A stretch of DNA of 64,000 nucleotides from Streptomyces sp. TLI_235 (GCA_002300355.1 NSGV01000003.1:1-64000), one strand, 5' to 3'; counted from the stretch's first letter, positions 1 to 9,486 are shown. Notes: generated by a model not told the origin, from the letters alone. Program-made: numbers and translations.

Positions 1-207
1 GTCAGGGTGCAGATACAGACCTTCCACCGGCCCGCCGGAGTCCAGGGTGACCGTCAGATACAGCTTTGCGTTCCGTTGGTGTCCCTCAAGGGCGAGTCCT
101 ACCGCATGCGGGGCCGCGAACTCGGTCGCGTCCCACCACCGACAACGACTGAGCACGAGCACGACGACGCGAGGGTCAGAACTCAACCGCCCAAACTGGG
201 TCACGGT

Positions 208-850
208 TCAGCCGCCGCCGACAGCCACCGGCCTTCCACTCCGGGGCAACCGACAGCTCGTCCTGGTAGTAGGCCCGGGACTCGCCGATGCAGGCCGCGC
301 CGGGGGCCCTGGCCGCTCGGGCAGGCCTGCGGAAGCTGGCCGGGGACCGGGAAGGCGCCGAAGAACTCGCGTGGCGGCCCGCCGCCGGGCACTCTCGCGT
401 CCCGACCGAACTGGCGCAGATCCGGGGCGAGTCGGAGAAGGGCCCGGGACACTCGCCCTGCAGGCCGCCGATGCCGGATAACCAGCCCGCAAAACTTCGC
501 GGCCTTGCCCGTGAAGCGCCCACGGCGGCGACTCCCGCCCGCTGACCTGGCCGAGCAGTGCGATGCCGAATGCGTTGTCGTGGGCGCTGGTGGCCAGCAC
601 GGTCACGGCGATGACCAGGCCGAGGACATCGACCGCCAGCCCGCGCTTACGGCCAGGTACCTTCCCGGTCGTGGCAGCGGGCACGTTCACCGCGGTGTGA
701 ACGCTCTGGGTGTCGATCACGACCAGGCTCGGAGCCTCCGACTGCCCGGTCTTCTCGCGGGCCTGCCAGCGGAGCAGGTCGTTGATCTTCACGTCGTCCC
801 GCCGTCGGAACCGGTCCGCCGCCGGCCAGTCACCCGCCGCAACCACCAGG
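208..850 (-). pseudogene. IS transposase remnant (DDE, IS5/IS4-like)
   Basis: The first ~100 codons on the minus strand read like the catalytic core of an IS5/IS4-type transposase: a VIDTQSV strand holding the first Asp, then a PGRKRGLAVD segment and a hydrophobic stretch leading to a second acidic region. Past about position 540 the frame turns into low-complexity Arg/Pro-rich sequence with no transposase similarity that I can see, so the gene is truncated or frameshifted. I see no terminal inverted repeats. What is known of the family is cut-and-paste transposition. This copy should be inactive. The exact IS family is inferred from motif shape only. Confidence 0.5.
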
Positions 851-935
851 AGCAGACCTCACACGCAGAGCACGAGGTCGTGCCCGCGCCAGTTCCCAGC
901 CCTTCACCGGTCGGACCGCCGATAGGCTGACATGC

Positions 936-1505
936 ATGGACTACAAGCGGATGCGCGCCATCGCCGACGAGCTGGCCAAGGTCATGCCCAACGAGGCCAA
1001 GAGCCTGGAAATCGGCGCGGATCAGATCGTGATGATGATGTCCCCATCCAGGGCGCACGATCTCCTTGCGTTCAAGATCCGCCACCAGCTCGAGCAGCAG
1101 ATCCCCCCAACGCTCGCCGCCCTCACGTCCGGCGACGTCGAGGACCCGGTCCTAGGACGGCTACGCCGCCCCGACGTCCTCGTCGTGGACTTCGAAGCCT
1201 TCGAGGAAGACACCATGGATCCCCTGCACCCCGCCGACGTCCGGCTCGTCGCGGAGATCGTGTCTCCGTCGCACCGGACGAGCGACTACGTCGACAAGAT
1301 GCGCGATTACCCCGCGATGGGAATCCCCGCCTACCTCCTGGTGGACCCGAACGACGGGCGGATCCAGGTCCACACCGAGCCTGGCCCCTCCCCCGACGGA
1401 CCGCAGTACCACCGCCGCTACGACCACACCTTCGGCGATCCGGTTCCCGTCCTGGACTGGACCGTCGACACCGCCGACTTCAGACGCTACCCGAACGCGA
1501 AGTGA
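936..1505 (+). CDS. Uma2-family (DUF820) protein, PD-(D/E)XK nuclease-like
   Basis: This 189-residue protein has the Uma2 layout: an N-terminal helix, a central RRPDVLVVD segment with the conserved Asp, then an LVAEIVSPSHRTSDYVDKM block and a YPAMGIPAYLLVDP strand. These are the hallmarks of the restriction-endonuclease-like DUF820/Uma2 fold, and the PD and E residues match a PD-(D/E)XK nuclease site. Uma2 genes are very abundant in cyanobacteria and streptomycetes, and their biological role is largely unknown. A diverged, broken paralogue lies 270 bp downstream. The ATG lacks a strong Shine-Dalgarno sequence. The family assignment is firm and nuclease activity is inferred. Confidence 0.82.
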   Translation: MDYKRMRAIADELAKVMPNEAKSLEIGADQIVMMMSPSRAHDLLAFKIRHQLEQQIPPTLAALTSGDVEDPVLGRLRRPDVLVVDFEAFEEDTMDPLHPADVRLVAEIVSPSHRTSDYVDKMRDYPAMGIPAYLLVDPNDGRIQVHTEPGPSPDGPQYHRRYDHTFGDPVPVLDWTVDTADFRRYPNAK

Positions 1506-1778
1506 CCGCCGGCCCGCAACAGCTACTTGCCAAAGCGTCCACCGGGCACCCCACCTGTGTCGGGATGCCCCCGGCATCGACCGCAGTGCCGGTGGTCTGC
1601 AACGTTCACCGGCCGCAATCATCCAGACGACGGGCCCCTGTCGTAGGCACCGAAACAGCCGATGCCCTAGCGGCCACGGGCTCCGCTGGGCACGACAGTC
1701 ATCCGAACCCCCACCAAGCGCTCCGCCTCTGTCTGCTGTCGGTCTTCTGCACTGTGGGCGCCTACCCTGGAGAGCACC

Positions 1779-2325
1779 ATGGACCCGAACCACCTCGCAC
1801 TGATCGAGGAAGTCCGCCGGATCGCCCCCGAGAACGTCAAGGTCGAGTTCTCCGGCGAAGTCATCATCATGCAGGCTGCCCCGTCCGCCATTCACCAACG
1901 CAACCTCGACCATGGCGCGACAGTTCGTCAATTACATCCCTTCGGGATGCTTCGCAAGCCAGAACAGCGGCCTGGCATCCCCACAGGTCCGCAAGTCCCG
2001 TACCCCTGACCTGGCCGTCCTTCCCGAGGACGTATCAGAGGGCGACAACAACGAGCTCCCGGCTGACTCCGCACTGATCGCAGTGGAGGTCGTCTCCCGC
2101 TCCAGCCCTGAGAACGACTGGGTGGGCAAGCTGCGGGACTACCCTCTGATGGGGATCCCTCTGTACCTGATCGTCGACCCTTCCCAGAAGACCGTCACCC
2201 TGTTCAGCGAAGCCGAGAACGGCCGCTACCGTGCCAGGGAAGACGCCGACTTCGGCGAGACCATCCACATCCCGCAACCCTTCGGGTTCACCCTGGACAC
2301 CTCCGTCCTCCTTCCCTACAGGTGA
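1779..2325 (+). pseudogene. Uma2-family protein, frameshifted
   Basis: This is a second Uma2-type gene split over two frames. The first frame (1779-2009) begins MDPNHLALIEEVRRI and carries the N-terminal half. Near position 1905-1912 the coding signal moves to another frame, which carries RKSRTPDLAVLPEDV, an IAVEVVSRSSPENDW block and YPLMGIPLYLIVDP, ending at 2325. Joined, they would give about 180 residues, the usual Uma2 length and the same architecture as the intact gene at 936. A single indel explains the break. It is probably a dead duplicate or diverged paralogue; programmed frameshifting is not suggested by any slippery sequence that I can see. Confidence 0.75.
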
Positions 2326-2454
2326 TCCCCGGCTCTCATCCGACCAAGTCGGACCAGGGCCCCTCACAGGGGCGGATCACAGTGACCGCAGGACCTGGGT
2401 ATCCGACAGGTAGTACACACGACGGGCTGCGGCAGACCCGGCCGGAGGAAACGC

Positions 2455-2486
2455 GGGAGGCGGCCGGTCTCGACCAGCCGCCTCCC
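2455..2486 (-). terminator. Hairpin terminator
   Basis: A perfect 10-bp GC-rich stem (GGGAGGCGGC pairing with GCCGCCTCCC) and a 12-nt loop lie 14 bp beyond the stop of the minus-strand gene at 2500. It could also serve the + strand Uma2 remnant that converges on it. There is no U-tract, which is common in Streptomyces terminators. Confidence 0.55.
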
Positions 2487-2499
2487 CACACCGAATGAC

Positions 2500-2835
2500 C
2501 TACGCACGAAGCATGGCGGTCTCACGGACACCGCCGGGCAGACGTGGCCATATCCGCACTCGGTGCAATCGCCCGTCCATCTTGAGCGAGAGACTCAGTT
2601 CGCCGTCGCGCCGGATGAACTCACTGACACGCTCGACCGCATCGGCACGGGTGAAGAAGTACCTGTACGCCTCGAACTGCGTGCTCCCCATCGGCAGTCT
2701 GCGCACAGCCTCCCAGAGCGCTGACACGGCGTCGGGCAGCTGGTCGAACATCGCCGGAGAAGTCACGTTCTCGATCTCGGCCGCCACGGGCCCATCCCAG
2801 GCACTCACGCCCATCAGGGCCCCGCCGGTGATCAC
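2500..2835 (-). CDS. Hypothetical protein, 111 aa, coupled to HATPase gene
   Basis: This is a small acidic protein that I do not recognise. It has no membrane segment or signal peptide and looks like a single alpha/beta domain, with a GPVAAEIENVTSP start and a C-terminal strand around LSLSLKMDGRLHRVRIWPRLP. Its GTG start overlaps the stop of the upstream HATPase gene in a GTGA arrangement, so the two are translationally coupled. That coupling suggests it works with the ATP-binding protein. The function is unknown. Confidence 0.6.
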   Translation of the reverse strand: MITGGALMGVSAWDGPVAAEIENVTSPAMFDQLPDAVSALWEAVRRLPMGSTQFEAYRYFFTRADAVERVSEFIRRDGELSLSLKMDGRLHRVRIWPRLPGGVRETAMLRA

Positions 2836-3428
2836 ACCGCTGCCCTCCCCGTCCGGTCGCTGAGTGCCGCGTCATCGCCCTGGCCAACCGGCGCCACGAG
2901 ACACCAGACCGACTTGCCGGCTCCGCCCATACGGGGCTCGCATCCCCATCCGGCCGACAGTTGCTCGACCAGCCACAGCCCGCGACCGCCCTCGCCCCGA
3001 CCATCTGCGGCACGCATGGCCGGCAGCCGATCGCAGCCATCGTGCACCTCGATCCGCAGCATTCCCGAGACCAGCGCGAGCCGAATGAGGATGTGCGCGT
3101 CCGGTGCCATGCCAGCGTGCCGGACAGCGTTGGCGACCAACTCGGACAGCACCAATCCACCATCCTCCAGGTACTGCTCACCGCCCTCGACGCCAGCGAG
3201 AAAGTGATCAAGCTCCACACGGGCAACGCCCGCTGACCGAGGGTGGCACGGCACCCAAACCTCCCGGTCAACAGCCGTCCCGGCGCACGAGAGTAGGGCC
3301 TCGGTCACCGATCCGAATCCGTTCTGCTCGGCTGCGCCATCGGTGAGAAGCACGTCCAGCCCATCACCACATGCCCAACAACGGCGAATGGCGGCGGCTC
3401 CTCTCGTGGGTGCTTCCGTTCCGTTCAC
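2832..3428 (-). CDS. HATPase_c_2 ATP-binding protein (anti-sigma/RsbW-like)
   Basis: This 198-residue protein carries a GHKL ATPase fold of the serine/threonine anti-sigma kinase (RsbW/SpoIIAB-like) type. The N box is LSELVANAVRHAG (Asn ~100), the next motif is EVHDG (Asp ~130), and the Gly-rich lid is GRGLWLVEQL (148-157). Streptomycetes carry dozens of these, and only a few have known sigma or anti-anti-sigma partners. I chose the GTG at 3428 because AAGGGGG lies just upstream; the longer frame runs through a palindrome and lacks coding character. Residues 1-55 are Cys-rich (WACGD) and lack an obvious domain. The gene is coupled to a 111-residue protein and divergent from a dead GntR gene, with a 32-bp palindrome in between. 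Kinase activity is inferred. Confidence 0.8.
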   Translation of the reverse strand: MNGTEAPTRGAAAIRRCWACGDGLDVLLTDGAAEQNGFGSVTEALLSCAGTAVDREVWVPCHPRSAGVARVELDHFLAGVEGGEQYLEDGGLVLSELVANAVRHAGMAPDAHILIRLALVSGMLRIEVHDGCDRLPAMRAADGRGEGGRGLWLVEQLSAGWGCEPRMGGAGKSVWCLVAPVGQGDDAALSDRTGRAAV

Positions 3429-3494
3429 GTCGCCCCCTTCCCAGTCATCTACGCCCTGCGCCCCTCGGCCGCGCGGCGGCCGCCGAAACCATAC

Positions 3495-3526
3495 GCCATA
3501 CACTGCTATATATAGCAGTGTATGGC
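3495..3526. promoter_or_regulatory. 32-bp perfect palindrome, probable GntR operator
   Basis: Positions 3495-3510 (GCCATACACTGCTATA) are the exact reverse complement of 3511-3526. The palindrome sits between the HATPase gene (start 3428) and the divergent GntR remnant (start about 3581), is AT-rich at its centre, and is therefore best read as an operator overlapping divergent promoters. GntR-family dimers bind such symmetric sites near their own gene. A cruciform or hairpin in RNA is an alternative reading. Confidence 0.65.
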
Positions 3527-3580
3527 AATGCACAGCTCTCCAGTGGAGCGTGATGCAGCACACCGCATCACGCTCAAAGG

Positions 3581-3838
3581 ATGGACGAAGACCGCAGCCA
3601 CGTCGTCGACCCGACACGCCCCGCTTACGTGTACGCGCAGTGGCCGACGACATCGCGCAGCAGATCGTGTCAGGTCGGCTGGCGCCGGGGCGATGCTCCC
3701 CGCGGAACGGGATCTCGCGGCTCAATACGGGTGGCCTACCTGACGGCGCGACGAGCGGTGCGAGAGCTACGCGAGCGAGGCCTCGTCGTCACCCTACCGG
3801 CGAAGGGAACTTACGTCGTGGAGCGAACCACGGAGTAG
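3581..3838 (+). pseudogene. GntR-family regulator, multiple frameshifts
   Basis: A short GntR-type winged-helix protein can be reassembled only by moving between three frames. The pieces are an N-terminal RPAYVYAQ, then VADDIAQQIVSGRLAPG, then AMLPAERDLAAQYG (the recognition-helix region), then a return to the first frame with TARRAVRELRERGLVVTLPA and GTYVVERTTE. About three single-base indels lie within 150 bp. The intact parent would be an ~85-residue regulator of the short GntR type, with no effector-binding domain left. It is divergent from the HATPase operon and next to a perfect 32-bp palindrome that was probably its operator. The product should be non-functional. Confidence 0.75.
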
Positions 3839-4047
3839 GGCGCGGCTTCGAAACTCCAGCTCACGGCATCGCAGCAGACCGAGCGTCAGAACCGGGCGGA
3901 CGCCCGTTCGAGCTCGACGACACAAAGCGGTGGAGGATCTCCATGGCCAGCCCGTCCACCGCCTGCCGGTGGACGACCTCCTCACACAGGACTGGGAGCA
4001 CCGCCTCGGGCGGCCGCTGGGCCTGGAGCCCGCAGGCCTGCTGAGCC

Positions 4048-4082
4048 GAAGATCCCCGCACGCCACCGCGTGCGGGATCTTC
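4048..4082. terminator. Hairpin terminator
   Basis: GAAGATCCCCGCACGC and GCGTGCGGGATCTTC form a 15-bp stem with one bulged C and a 4-nt loop (CACC), followed on the + strand by CTACTTCC. It is a strong rho-independent-type hairpin downstream of the GntR remnant. The ~200 bp between the GntR stop (3838) and this hairpin hold no gene that I can defend. Confidence 0.6.
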
Positions 4083-4392
4083 CTACTTCCTGCGGTGTCG
4101 GCCGGTGCCGGCCCGGAGCAGCGGCACCGGGGTGTGGGCTGTGGGAAGAGTGGGGGCGGCCGGGCTGCGTGATCATCTCGTAGGCGGCGGCGTAGTTGTC
4201 GGCGACTGCCACCGGCTGCCAGGTCCGAACAGCGGGTGTCCCCTGACACTGTCCTCGTCGCCGATCACGAGTGCGTCCCGGGTGCCTACTGGCGGCCTCA
4301 GGCCGACGCGGCTGTATACCAGTCCAGCCGTTCCTCGTCGGGGAAGAGCACGTGCAGGCATCCTCTCGCAGGCGAGACCTCCACACGTGAGG
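4083..4392. other. Gap without a supported gene
   Basis: There is no complete gene here. On the minus strand near 4300-4390 one frame reads ARGCLHVLFPDEERLDWY and then reaches a stop, which could be the tail of a lost gene, but there is no start with a ribosome site and no recognisable family. Confidence 0.3.
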
Positions 4393-4850
4393 TTAGCGGC
4401 CGACGCCCACCACGGCGCGCTGTTGCGCCATGTATACCGGCCGACCGGCCTCAGACAGGTCGAGGCCGCCGAGGTACCGCAGCAGCGCCGACCGGCCGCG
4501 GGCCACGAGGTCCTCCACGGCGTACGAGCTGAGCTCGGGTGCAGTGCGGCCGCAGCTCCGGTCCTCGGCGGCCTGGTCGATGAGCTGCCGGAGCAGCCAG
4601 TGCTGGGTGAAGAGTTGCACGCCGAGGGTGATGTGCAGGGAGTGTCCGGCGGTGGTGTGGCCGAAGTGACCCAGCCGCGGGGATGAACAGCACCTGGCCG
4701 GCGCGCAGGACCACGTGCGGACCTGGCGTGGACCTGGTCCAGCTGCTCCGGGGGAAACCGACGGCGGTCCAGCGGGTCGATGACGAGCGGCGGGTGGAGG
4801 CGCCAGATCTTGGCTCCCTCGCCCTGAAGACGCTGAAGGCTACGCCGAGG
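4393..4850 (-). pseudogene. Cupin/JmjC-like protein fragment, frameshifted
   Basis: One frame carries LQGEGAKIWRLHPPLVIDPL, typical of the strand after the metal site in cupin-4/JmjC-like proteins. Another carries VVLRAGQVLFIP, the 'carrier of a high-load, cupin gate' strand. A third (4393-4620) carries QLFTQHWLLRQLIDQAAED and a helical C-terminus. At least two indels separate them, and the N-terminal metal-binding HxD half is missing because the integrase remnant abuts upstream. Intact relatives are iron/2-oxoglutarate-type oxygenases. This copy cannot be functional. The family call rests on motif shape. Confidence 0.5.
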
Positions 4851-4917
4851 AACGCAGCTGGCTGGCGGCCAGCCCGCCGGGTGACCACCGCACCGGTCGG
4901 TGACCGCGGGCAACTCA

Positions 4918-5842
4918 TCAGTGGCCGTCACCAGACGCGAGCGGGCCGGCAGCCCCGCTGATCGCCTCGGGGCGGATTTGAAATAGCGGCGGACGTTCTG
5001 GATGCTCCTGTGCCGGGACTTCGCCTTCAGCGCCGACAGGCTCGCCCCTGCCTCGCCAAGGTGACTCAGGGAGGAGTGCCGCCACTCGTGCAGGTCCCAG
5101 CCGGTTCCCGGCCCGCTCACCGACGTATGCTCGTCCAGCAAGGCCCGGCCCTGCCGTATGAGAGCCGGGTGAGTTCGGTGCCGGACAGATGTCCGGGGGT
5201 TCACTAGTTTGCCCGGGCCGGCTCGCCGGTGGGTGACGAACACCGGCCCGCGCGTGCGTCCCATCAGCAGCCGGGACAGCAGGCTCGCCGTGCCAGCGCC
5301 CAGTGCACGGTCTCCAGCACGAAGTCCTGGCGGGCGCTGTTCACCCTCACCGAGCCGCAACGACCGGGCAGGTCCAGGTCCTCGATGTTCACGGACAAAA
5401 TCTCCTCGGCCCGGGCGGCGGTCTCGTAGAGCATCCACCACAGGGTCCTCTCCCGCAGATGGATCTCCCGTCTGCCGATGAGACGGTCGATCGCGATCCG
5501 CGAGCGGGCAGGGGTGTTGGAGTCCGGAACGGGTGCGCCGCTTCGCCCAGGCCGGCACCGCAGTCCATCGAAGCCGCGATCTCCGCACCAGGAAAGCCAG
5601 GAAAGCACCGCTGCCCGCCGCGCGTTCCAGGTGTTCACCGCCGCTGCGCCCCAGAGCAGCTCCAGAGCCTCGCCGATCTCGTCGTCCAGAACCGATGCCA
5701 ATGGCCGGGCCTCGCCGAGCCTCTCAGCAACCCTGCCCACAGCGATGCCGTAGCTCCGCGCGGTGCTCGGGCTGGCAAACGAGTCCAGGAGACGTCGGCC
5801 GCCGACCGAACGGTCAGCAGTTTCCCGGTTGGCACCGCACAC
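4918..5842 (-). pseudogene. Tyrosine recombinase (integrase), frameshifted
   Basis: The N-terminal half (5264-5842) has a SAM-like core-binding region and a catalytic segment LWWMLYETAARAEEILSV holding the first catalytic Arg. The frame then shifts near 5280. The second frame carries GWDLHEWRHSSLSHLGEAG (the HxxR box), then HRSIQNVRRYF (the H/W box and Tyr). A last shift restores a plausible end, PEAISGAAGPLASGDGH, with a stop at 4918. These are the hallmarks of a phage or ICE-type site-specific recombinase. The joined length (~300 residues) is normal, but two indels make it dead. It overlaps the 3' extension of the neighbouring uppS frame, so the two share a junction. Confidence 0.78.
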
Positions 5843-6786
5843 CCTCCCGCAATGCCGAAGTACTGGGATGCCAGCACAGCAGTCCTCCCCCTCAGAGGAC
5901 CGAACCGGCGCGGCCCTTCAGCCCTCCGCACACTCGATTCGCCCCCGCAAGGTGACTTCGCCGTCAGGACGGTCGCAGAACTTCGCAGCTCGAATGCATC
6001 CCGGAAGAAAGCGCGGTCGCGCCGGGCATAGTGCTCGCAGGCGCGCCACAGGTCGCGGCGGTCGAAGTCCGGCCAGAGCACGTCCTGGAACACGAACTCG
6101 GCGCAGGCGGACTGCCAAGGCAGGAAGTTGGAGGTGCGCTGCTCGCCGCTGGGACGCAGGAACAGGTCGACGTCCGGCATGTCGGGGTAGTACAGGTACT
6201 TGGCGAAGGTCTTCTCGGTGACATTCTTGGGGTCGAGGTTCCCGGCGGCGACGTCGCGGGCGATGGCCTTGGCGGCGTCGGCGATCTCGGCGCGGCCGCC
6301 GTAGTTGACGCAGATGTACAGCGTCATGGCGGTGTTGTCCTTGGTCTGCTCCTCGGCGACCTGGAGTTCCCGGACGACGCTCTTCGACATCTTGGGCGTG
6401 CGGCCGGCCCAGCGGATGCGGATGCCCATGGCGTCCATGTCGTCGCGGCGGCGGCGGATCACGTCGCGGTTGAAGTTCATCAGGAACTTCACCTCGTCCG
6501 GGGAGCGCTTCCAGTTCTCGGTGGAGAAGGCGTACAGCGAGAGGTTCTTGACGCCGATCTCCAGGCAGCCGCGGGCCACGTCGAGGACGACGGCCTCGCC
6601 GACCTTGTGGCCCTCGGTGCGGGGCAGGCCGCGCTCCTTGGCCCAGCGGCCGTTGCCGTCCATCACGCAGGCCACGTGGTTCGGCACCAGCTCGCCCGGG
6701 ATCTTCGGCGGCCGGGCACCGCTCGGGTGCGGCGCCGGGGTCTCGTACACCCGCTGCTTGCTGCCGAAGAGCCGTCGTGCTGCCAT
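5635..6786 (-). CDS. uppS: Isoprenyl (undecaprenyl) diphosphate synthase with replaced C-terminus
   Basis: Residues 1-258 are a clear cis-prenyltransferase: MDGNGRWAKERG (catalytic Asp ~43), TEGHKVGE, LYAFSTENWKRS, NYGGRAEI and DLFLRPSGEQRTSNFLPW are all present. The enzyme adds isopentenyl units to farnesyl diphosphate to make the C55 lipid carrier for cell-wall synthesis. I chose the ATG at 6786 because GGAG lies 8 nt upstream, whereas the ATG two codons earlier is only 2 nt from it. After HYARRDR (about position 6013) the normal short ending is absent. The frame instead runs ~125 residues through DNA that on the same strand also encodes the dead integrase. It is probably a second copy truncated by a recombination event; activity is possible because the catalytic motifs are intact. 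The chromosomal uppS is presumably elsewhere. Confidence 0.85.
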   Translation of the reverse strand: MAARRLFGSKQRVYETPAPHPSGARPPKIPGELVPNHVACVMDGNGRWAKERGLPRTEGHKVGEAVVLDVARGCLEIGVKNLSLYAFSTENWKRSPDEVKFLMNFNRDVIRRRRDDMDAMGIRIRWAGRTPKMSKSVVRELQVAEEQTKDNTAMTLYICVNYGGRAEIADAAKAIARDVAAGNLDPKNVTEKTFAKYLYYPDMPDVDLFLRPSGEQRTSNFLPWQSACAEFVFQDVLWPDFDRRDLWRACEHYARRDRAFFRDAFELRSSATVLTAKSPCGGESSVRRAEGPRRFGPLRGRTAVLASQYFGIAGGCAVPTGKLLTVRSAADVSWTRLPARAPRGATASLWAGLLRGSARPGHWHRFWTTRSARLWSCSGAQRR

Positions 6787-7199
6787 GCTCATTTCTCCAC
6801 GTATCTCATCGAGCGGATGCCCCGCTCCAGGTGCCACTGCAGATAGGCGGCCACCAGCCCAGCGCTCGCTCACATCGCTGACGCGTCACGTTCGATCTGC
6901 GCAACTGCGGCCACCACCAAGCCCACATGACCAGTGGAAGATAGTTGCCTTGAAGATCAAAGGCACAGGGCCCAGGGGCTCAAGTGCTGTGGTTTCCAGC
7001 GCGGGTTTGGTCAGGCCCGCGTACCGCATACCACCGGGCTGTAGCGGGGATCACTGCCTGTCACGCCGACAACAGAGCGAATGCTCGTGCCCGACACCCC
7101 GTGCTGCTGTCAAAACTGAGAAGTGAACGAAGCCACCCGGGCGAGCCGCTGCCACGGCCCATCTCTCCAGCGACGTCCCACGCCTCAAACACCTGCGCA
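6787..7199. other. Intergenic, no supported gene
   Basis: This is the upstream region of the uppS copy. Apart from its ribosome-binding site I see no complete gene, RNA or repeat here. Frames through it lack consistent third-position GC. Confidence 0.4.
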
Positions 7200-7760
7200 C
7201 CGTGATGCGCAGCCAGGCCCCATGGCGGAACGTCGGGCGTCGCCGAGGCCTTTGCGGTTCGCCGCGCCGTCCAGAGTGCCGCCGACGGCGAGGTAGTCGA
7301 GCAGGCGGTGGTAGGAGCGGTTCCAGGGGCCACAGCTCGTCCAAGGCGTCGAGCTCCGCCGTCTGGCCCTTGGTCAGGCTGCCGGCCTTGCGCTGGCGGC
7401 GCATCCACGCACCCACCGCGTAGTCGTCCAGCTTCGCCGTCGCCGGGATCGCCAGGTGGCCGTGCCGCTGGTGGAACGCCCGCGCGTAGGCGTAGCCGCG
7501 TTCCCAGGCGTTGGCGTTCTTCGACCAGATTATGCCGAGCGCGCCCAGCTCGCTGACCCGGGCCGCATCCAGCAGGCCCTGGCCGCTCAGTGACGCTGCC
7601 GGGCGAGCCAGGAGAGCAGCTCCGCGTGCTTCGCCTTGTCGGTCGGGTCGAGGTGACCGTGCTCGATGTGGCATCTGGTCGCCAGACCGTGCATCCGCTG
7701 CCACTCGACCGCCCGCGGGTTGAACGCCCTCAGTTTCACCGCCTGGAGAATCGCGCTCGC
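7200..7760 (-). pseudogene. Helicase-associated-domain fragment
   Basis: Two tandem helicase-associated (HA) repeats can be read in shifting frames. The first is WQRMHGLATRCHIEHGHL to LLSWLARQRH. The second is GIIWSKNANAWERGYAYARAF, HGHLAIPATAKLDDYAVGAW and LTKGQTAELDALDELW. Then a different frame gives WNRSYHRLLDYLAVGGTLDG. HA repeats (Trp, HGHL, GxW, L..LG.W pattern) form the C-terminus of many Streptomyces DEAD/DEAH helicases. The helicase core is absent and there are at least two indels, so this is a decayed 3' fragment. Confidence 0.6.
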
Positions 7761-8002
7761 GTGGTGCCGGGCGTTGGGGCAAGCGCGCGCTGCTGGTCTT
7801 CCACTGCTGTGGTCGGGGGCGCCGGCCGCGGCGCCCCTGGAGCCTCCCGTGGACAGCCTGGCACCAGTGGGACCTGGCCGGGCGCGGGTTGGCGGCGCGG
7901 CACAGTGCGGGCATTGACGGTGGGCGCGTCTCGTCTTCGACATACGTAGCCGTCAAGCTGTCGGTCTGGCAAGCAGATCAAACTACGACCCGGCTCTGTG
8001 CT

Positions 8003-9331
8003 CTACCACGGCGCTTGCTGGCCCGTGTAGGGCGTGCCGGGCAGCGGCTCGTCGAGCAGGAAGGCTCGGACTGCCTGCTGGTACTCCTGCGGCTGGTTGA
8101 TGTGGATCCGATGGCCGGCGTCCGGATCGGGAGCAGAACCGCGTTGGGTAGCAGGTCCCGGTACTCGCGGGTGACGTTCCAGCTGACGTAGTCGCACTGG
8201 GCGCGTAGGACCAGCACGGGGGCGGTGACTTTCCGCAGCGCGGGACGGGGATCGGAGACGCGCTGACTGTCTACAGTCGTGGCGATATTGGCCCAGAAGC
8301 CGACACCTCCCGAGTTCTTCTCATACTCGGGGGCGTGTCCGTTCTGGCAGCCTGCCCGCATGTCGAGGTCGCCGACGAATTCCTGGGCTATCCTGTCCAG
8401 CGTCCGTTCGGGTACCAGGGCACTCACGGCCTGCGGGCCGGCATATTTCAGCAGATCCAGTACTAGCCTGAGTTGAGGTGAGTCTTTCACGGCTTTCTTC
8501 GCGTCAGTCTCCCCGCCGGTGGTCAAATTTGCCGGGCCTTTGAAGGCAGGCGACCAGATCGCGATCGGGGAGGATATGACGGCCTTGGCCACTCGGTCCG
8601 GGTGTGCGGCCATGTAGTTGGCGGTCAGCTTTCCGCCGAACGAGTTGCCGACGAGAATGACCTTGCCCGCTCCGAGTTCGGCGCGGATGGCGTCCAGGTC
8701 GGCGACGTCTCGTGCAATGGTGTACGCACGCACGTCCGCGAGTCGACTGGATAGTCCTGAGCCGACCTGCTGGTAGATGTAGACATCGAACCCGCGTCCG
8801 CCAAGGCGTGCGCCAGGGGTTCCTGTCGCACGTCCGGAGCGGCTGGCCCCCGTGCACGATGATGACCGGGGGCTGCGAAGAGGCGGCTTGAGGGGCGGTG
8901 TGCATGTAGGCGATGCGAGAGCCGGTGGGAAGGTCCCAGAACTCCGTGGCGGCTGTGTGAGGCAACTGACGGTAGGAGTAGCCCGGCGCGAACAGGAGCG
9001 CGCCGACGACCACGCCTGTCGCCGCCAGCGTCAAACTGGTGGTGACCACCGCGACGCGACCAGAAGGCCGGCGGTCGCGGACGAGCAGCCGCGCCGCCAG
9101 CCGCGACAACGCGCCTGCCCAGCCCACCAACGCCAGGGTCCCGGCAACGAGTGGCAAGAATCGGGTGTGCGTAAGACCGAGGACGAGAATCAGCACCGCA
9201 GGACCGATAACCGCACCGAGAACAGCAGCAACCAGAACAATCAACCAGCCGACGGTTCGTCGCCGCACCGAACACATAAAGCCCCGCCCGCTACTCCCGG
9301 AAGGCACTTCACGCGTTCGCGCGACCGTCAT
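8003..9331 (-). pseudogene. Membrane-anchored alpha/beta hydrolase, frameshifted
   Basis: Two or three hydrophobic segments near the N-terminus (VGWLIVLVAAVLGAVIGPAV, the next ending LVGWAGALS, and a third around TLAATGVVVGALLF) precede an S33-like alpha/beta hydrolase. PVIIVHGG is the oxyanion strand, GNSFGGK the nucleophile elbow (Ser), and APVLVLRAQCDYVSW the strand before the acidic residue. The His region, GHRIHINQPQEYQQAV, lies in yet another frame ending at 8003. The frame changes after VHGG (~8840), again before the helix leading to GNSFGG, and again near 8115, so at least three indels separate the catalytic residues. Intact relatives are prolyl-aminopeptidase-like hydrolases. The start at 9331 is a guess among several Met codons. 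Confidence 0.7.
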
Positions 9332-9443
9332 GCTCGCCGCCACTCCCTGACTCTCGTCATCGATCAATCGGGCCACCCCCACGCTCTGCCAGGCCTCCCA
9401 ACCACTGGGTCAGCAGCACAGCAACGACCCGCCAGGAGCCGAC

Positions 9444-9486
9444 CGACACCCGGCGCGGGCGTGCAATACCCCCGCGCCGGGTGTCG
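9444..9486 (-). terminator. Hairpin terminator
   Basis: A 16-bp perfect stem (CGACACCCGGCGCGGG and its complement) with an 11-nt loop lies about 50 bp after the stop of the small secreted protein gene at 9539. It also isolates the hydrolase remnant. Confidence 0.65.

Noticed and set aside
3429..3725. N-terminal extension of the HATPase protein
   Set aside because: The longer frame passes through the 32-bp palindrome and the divergent GntR region. The GTG at 3428 has a strong ribosome site and fits the family length.
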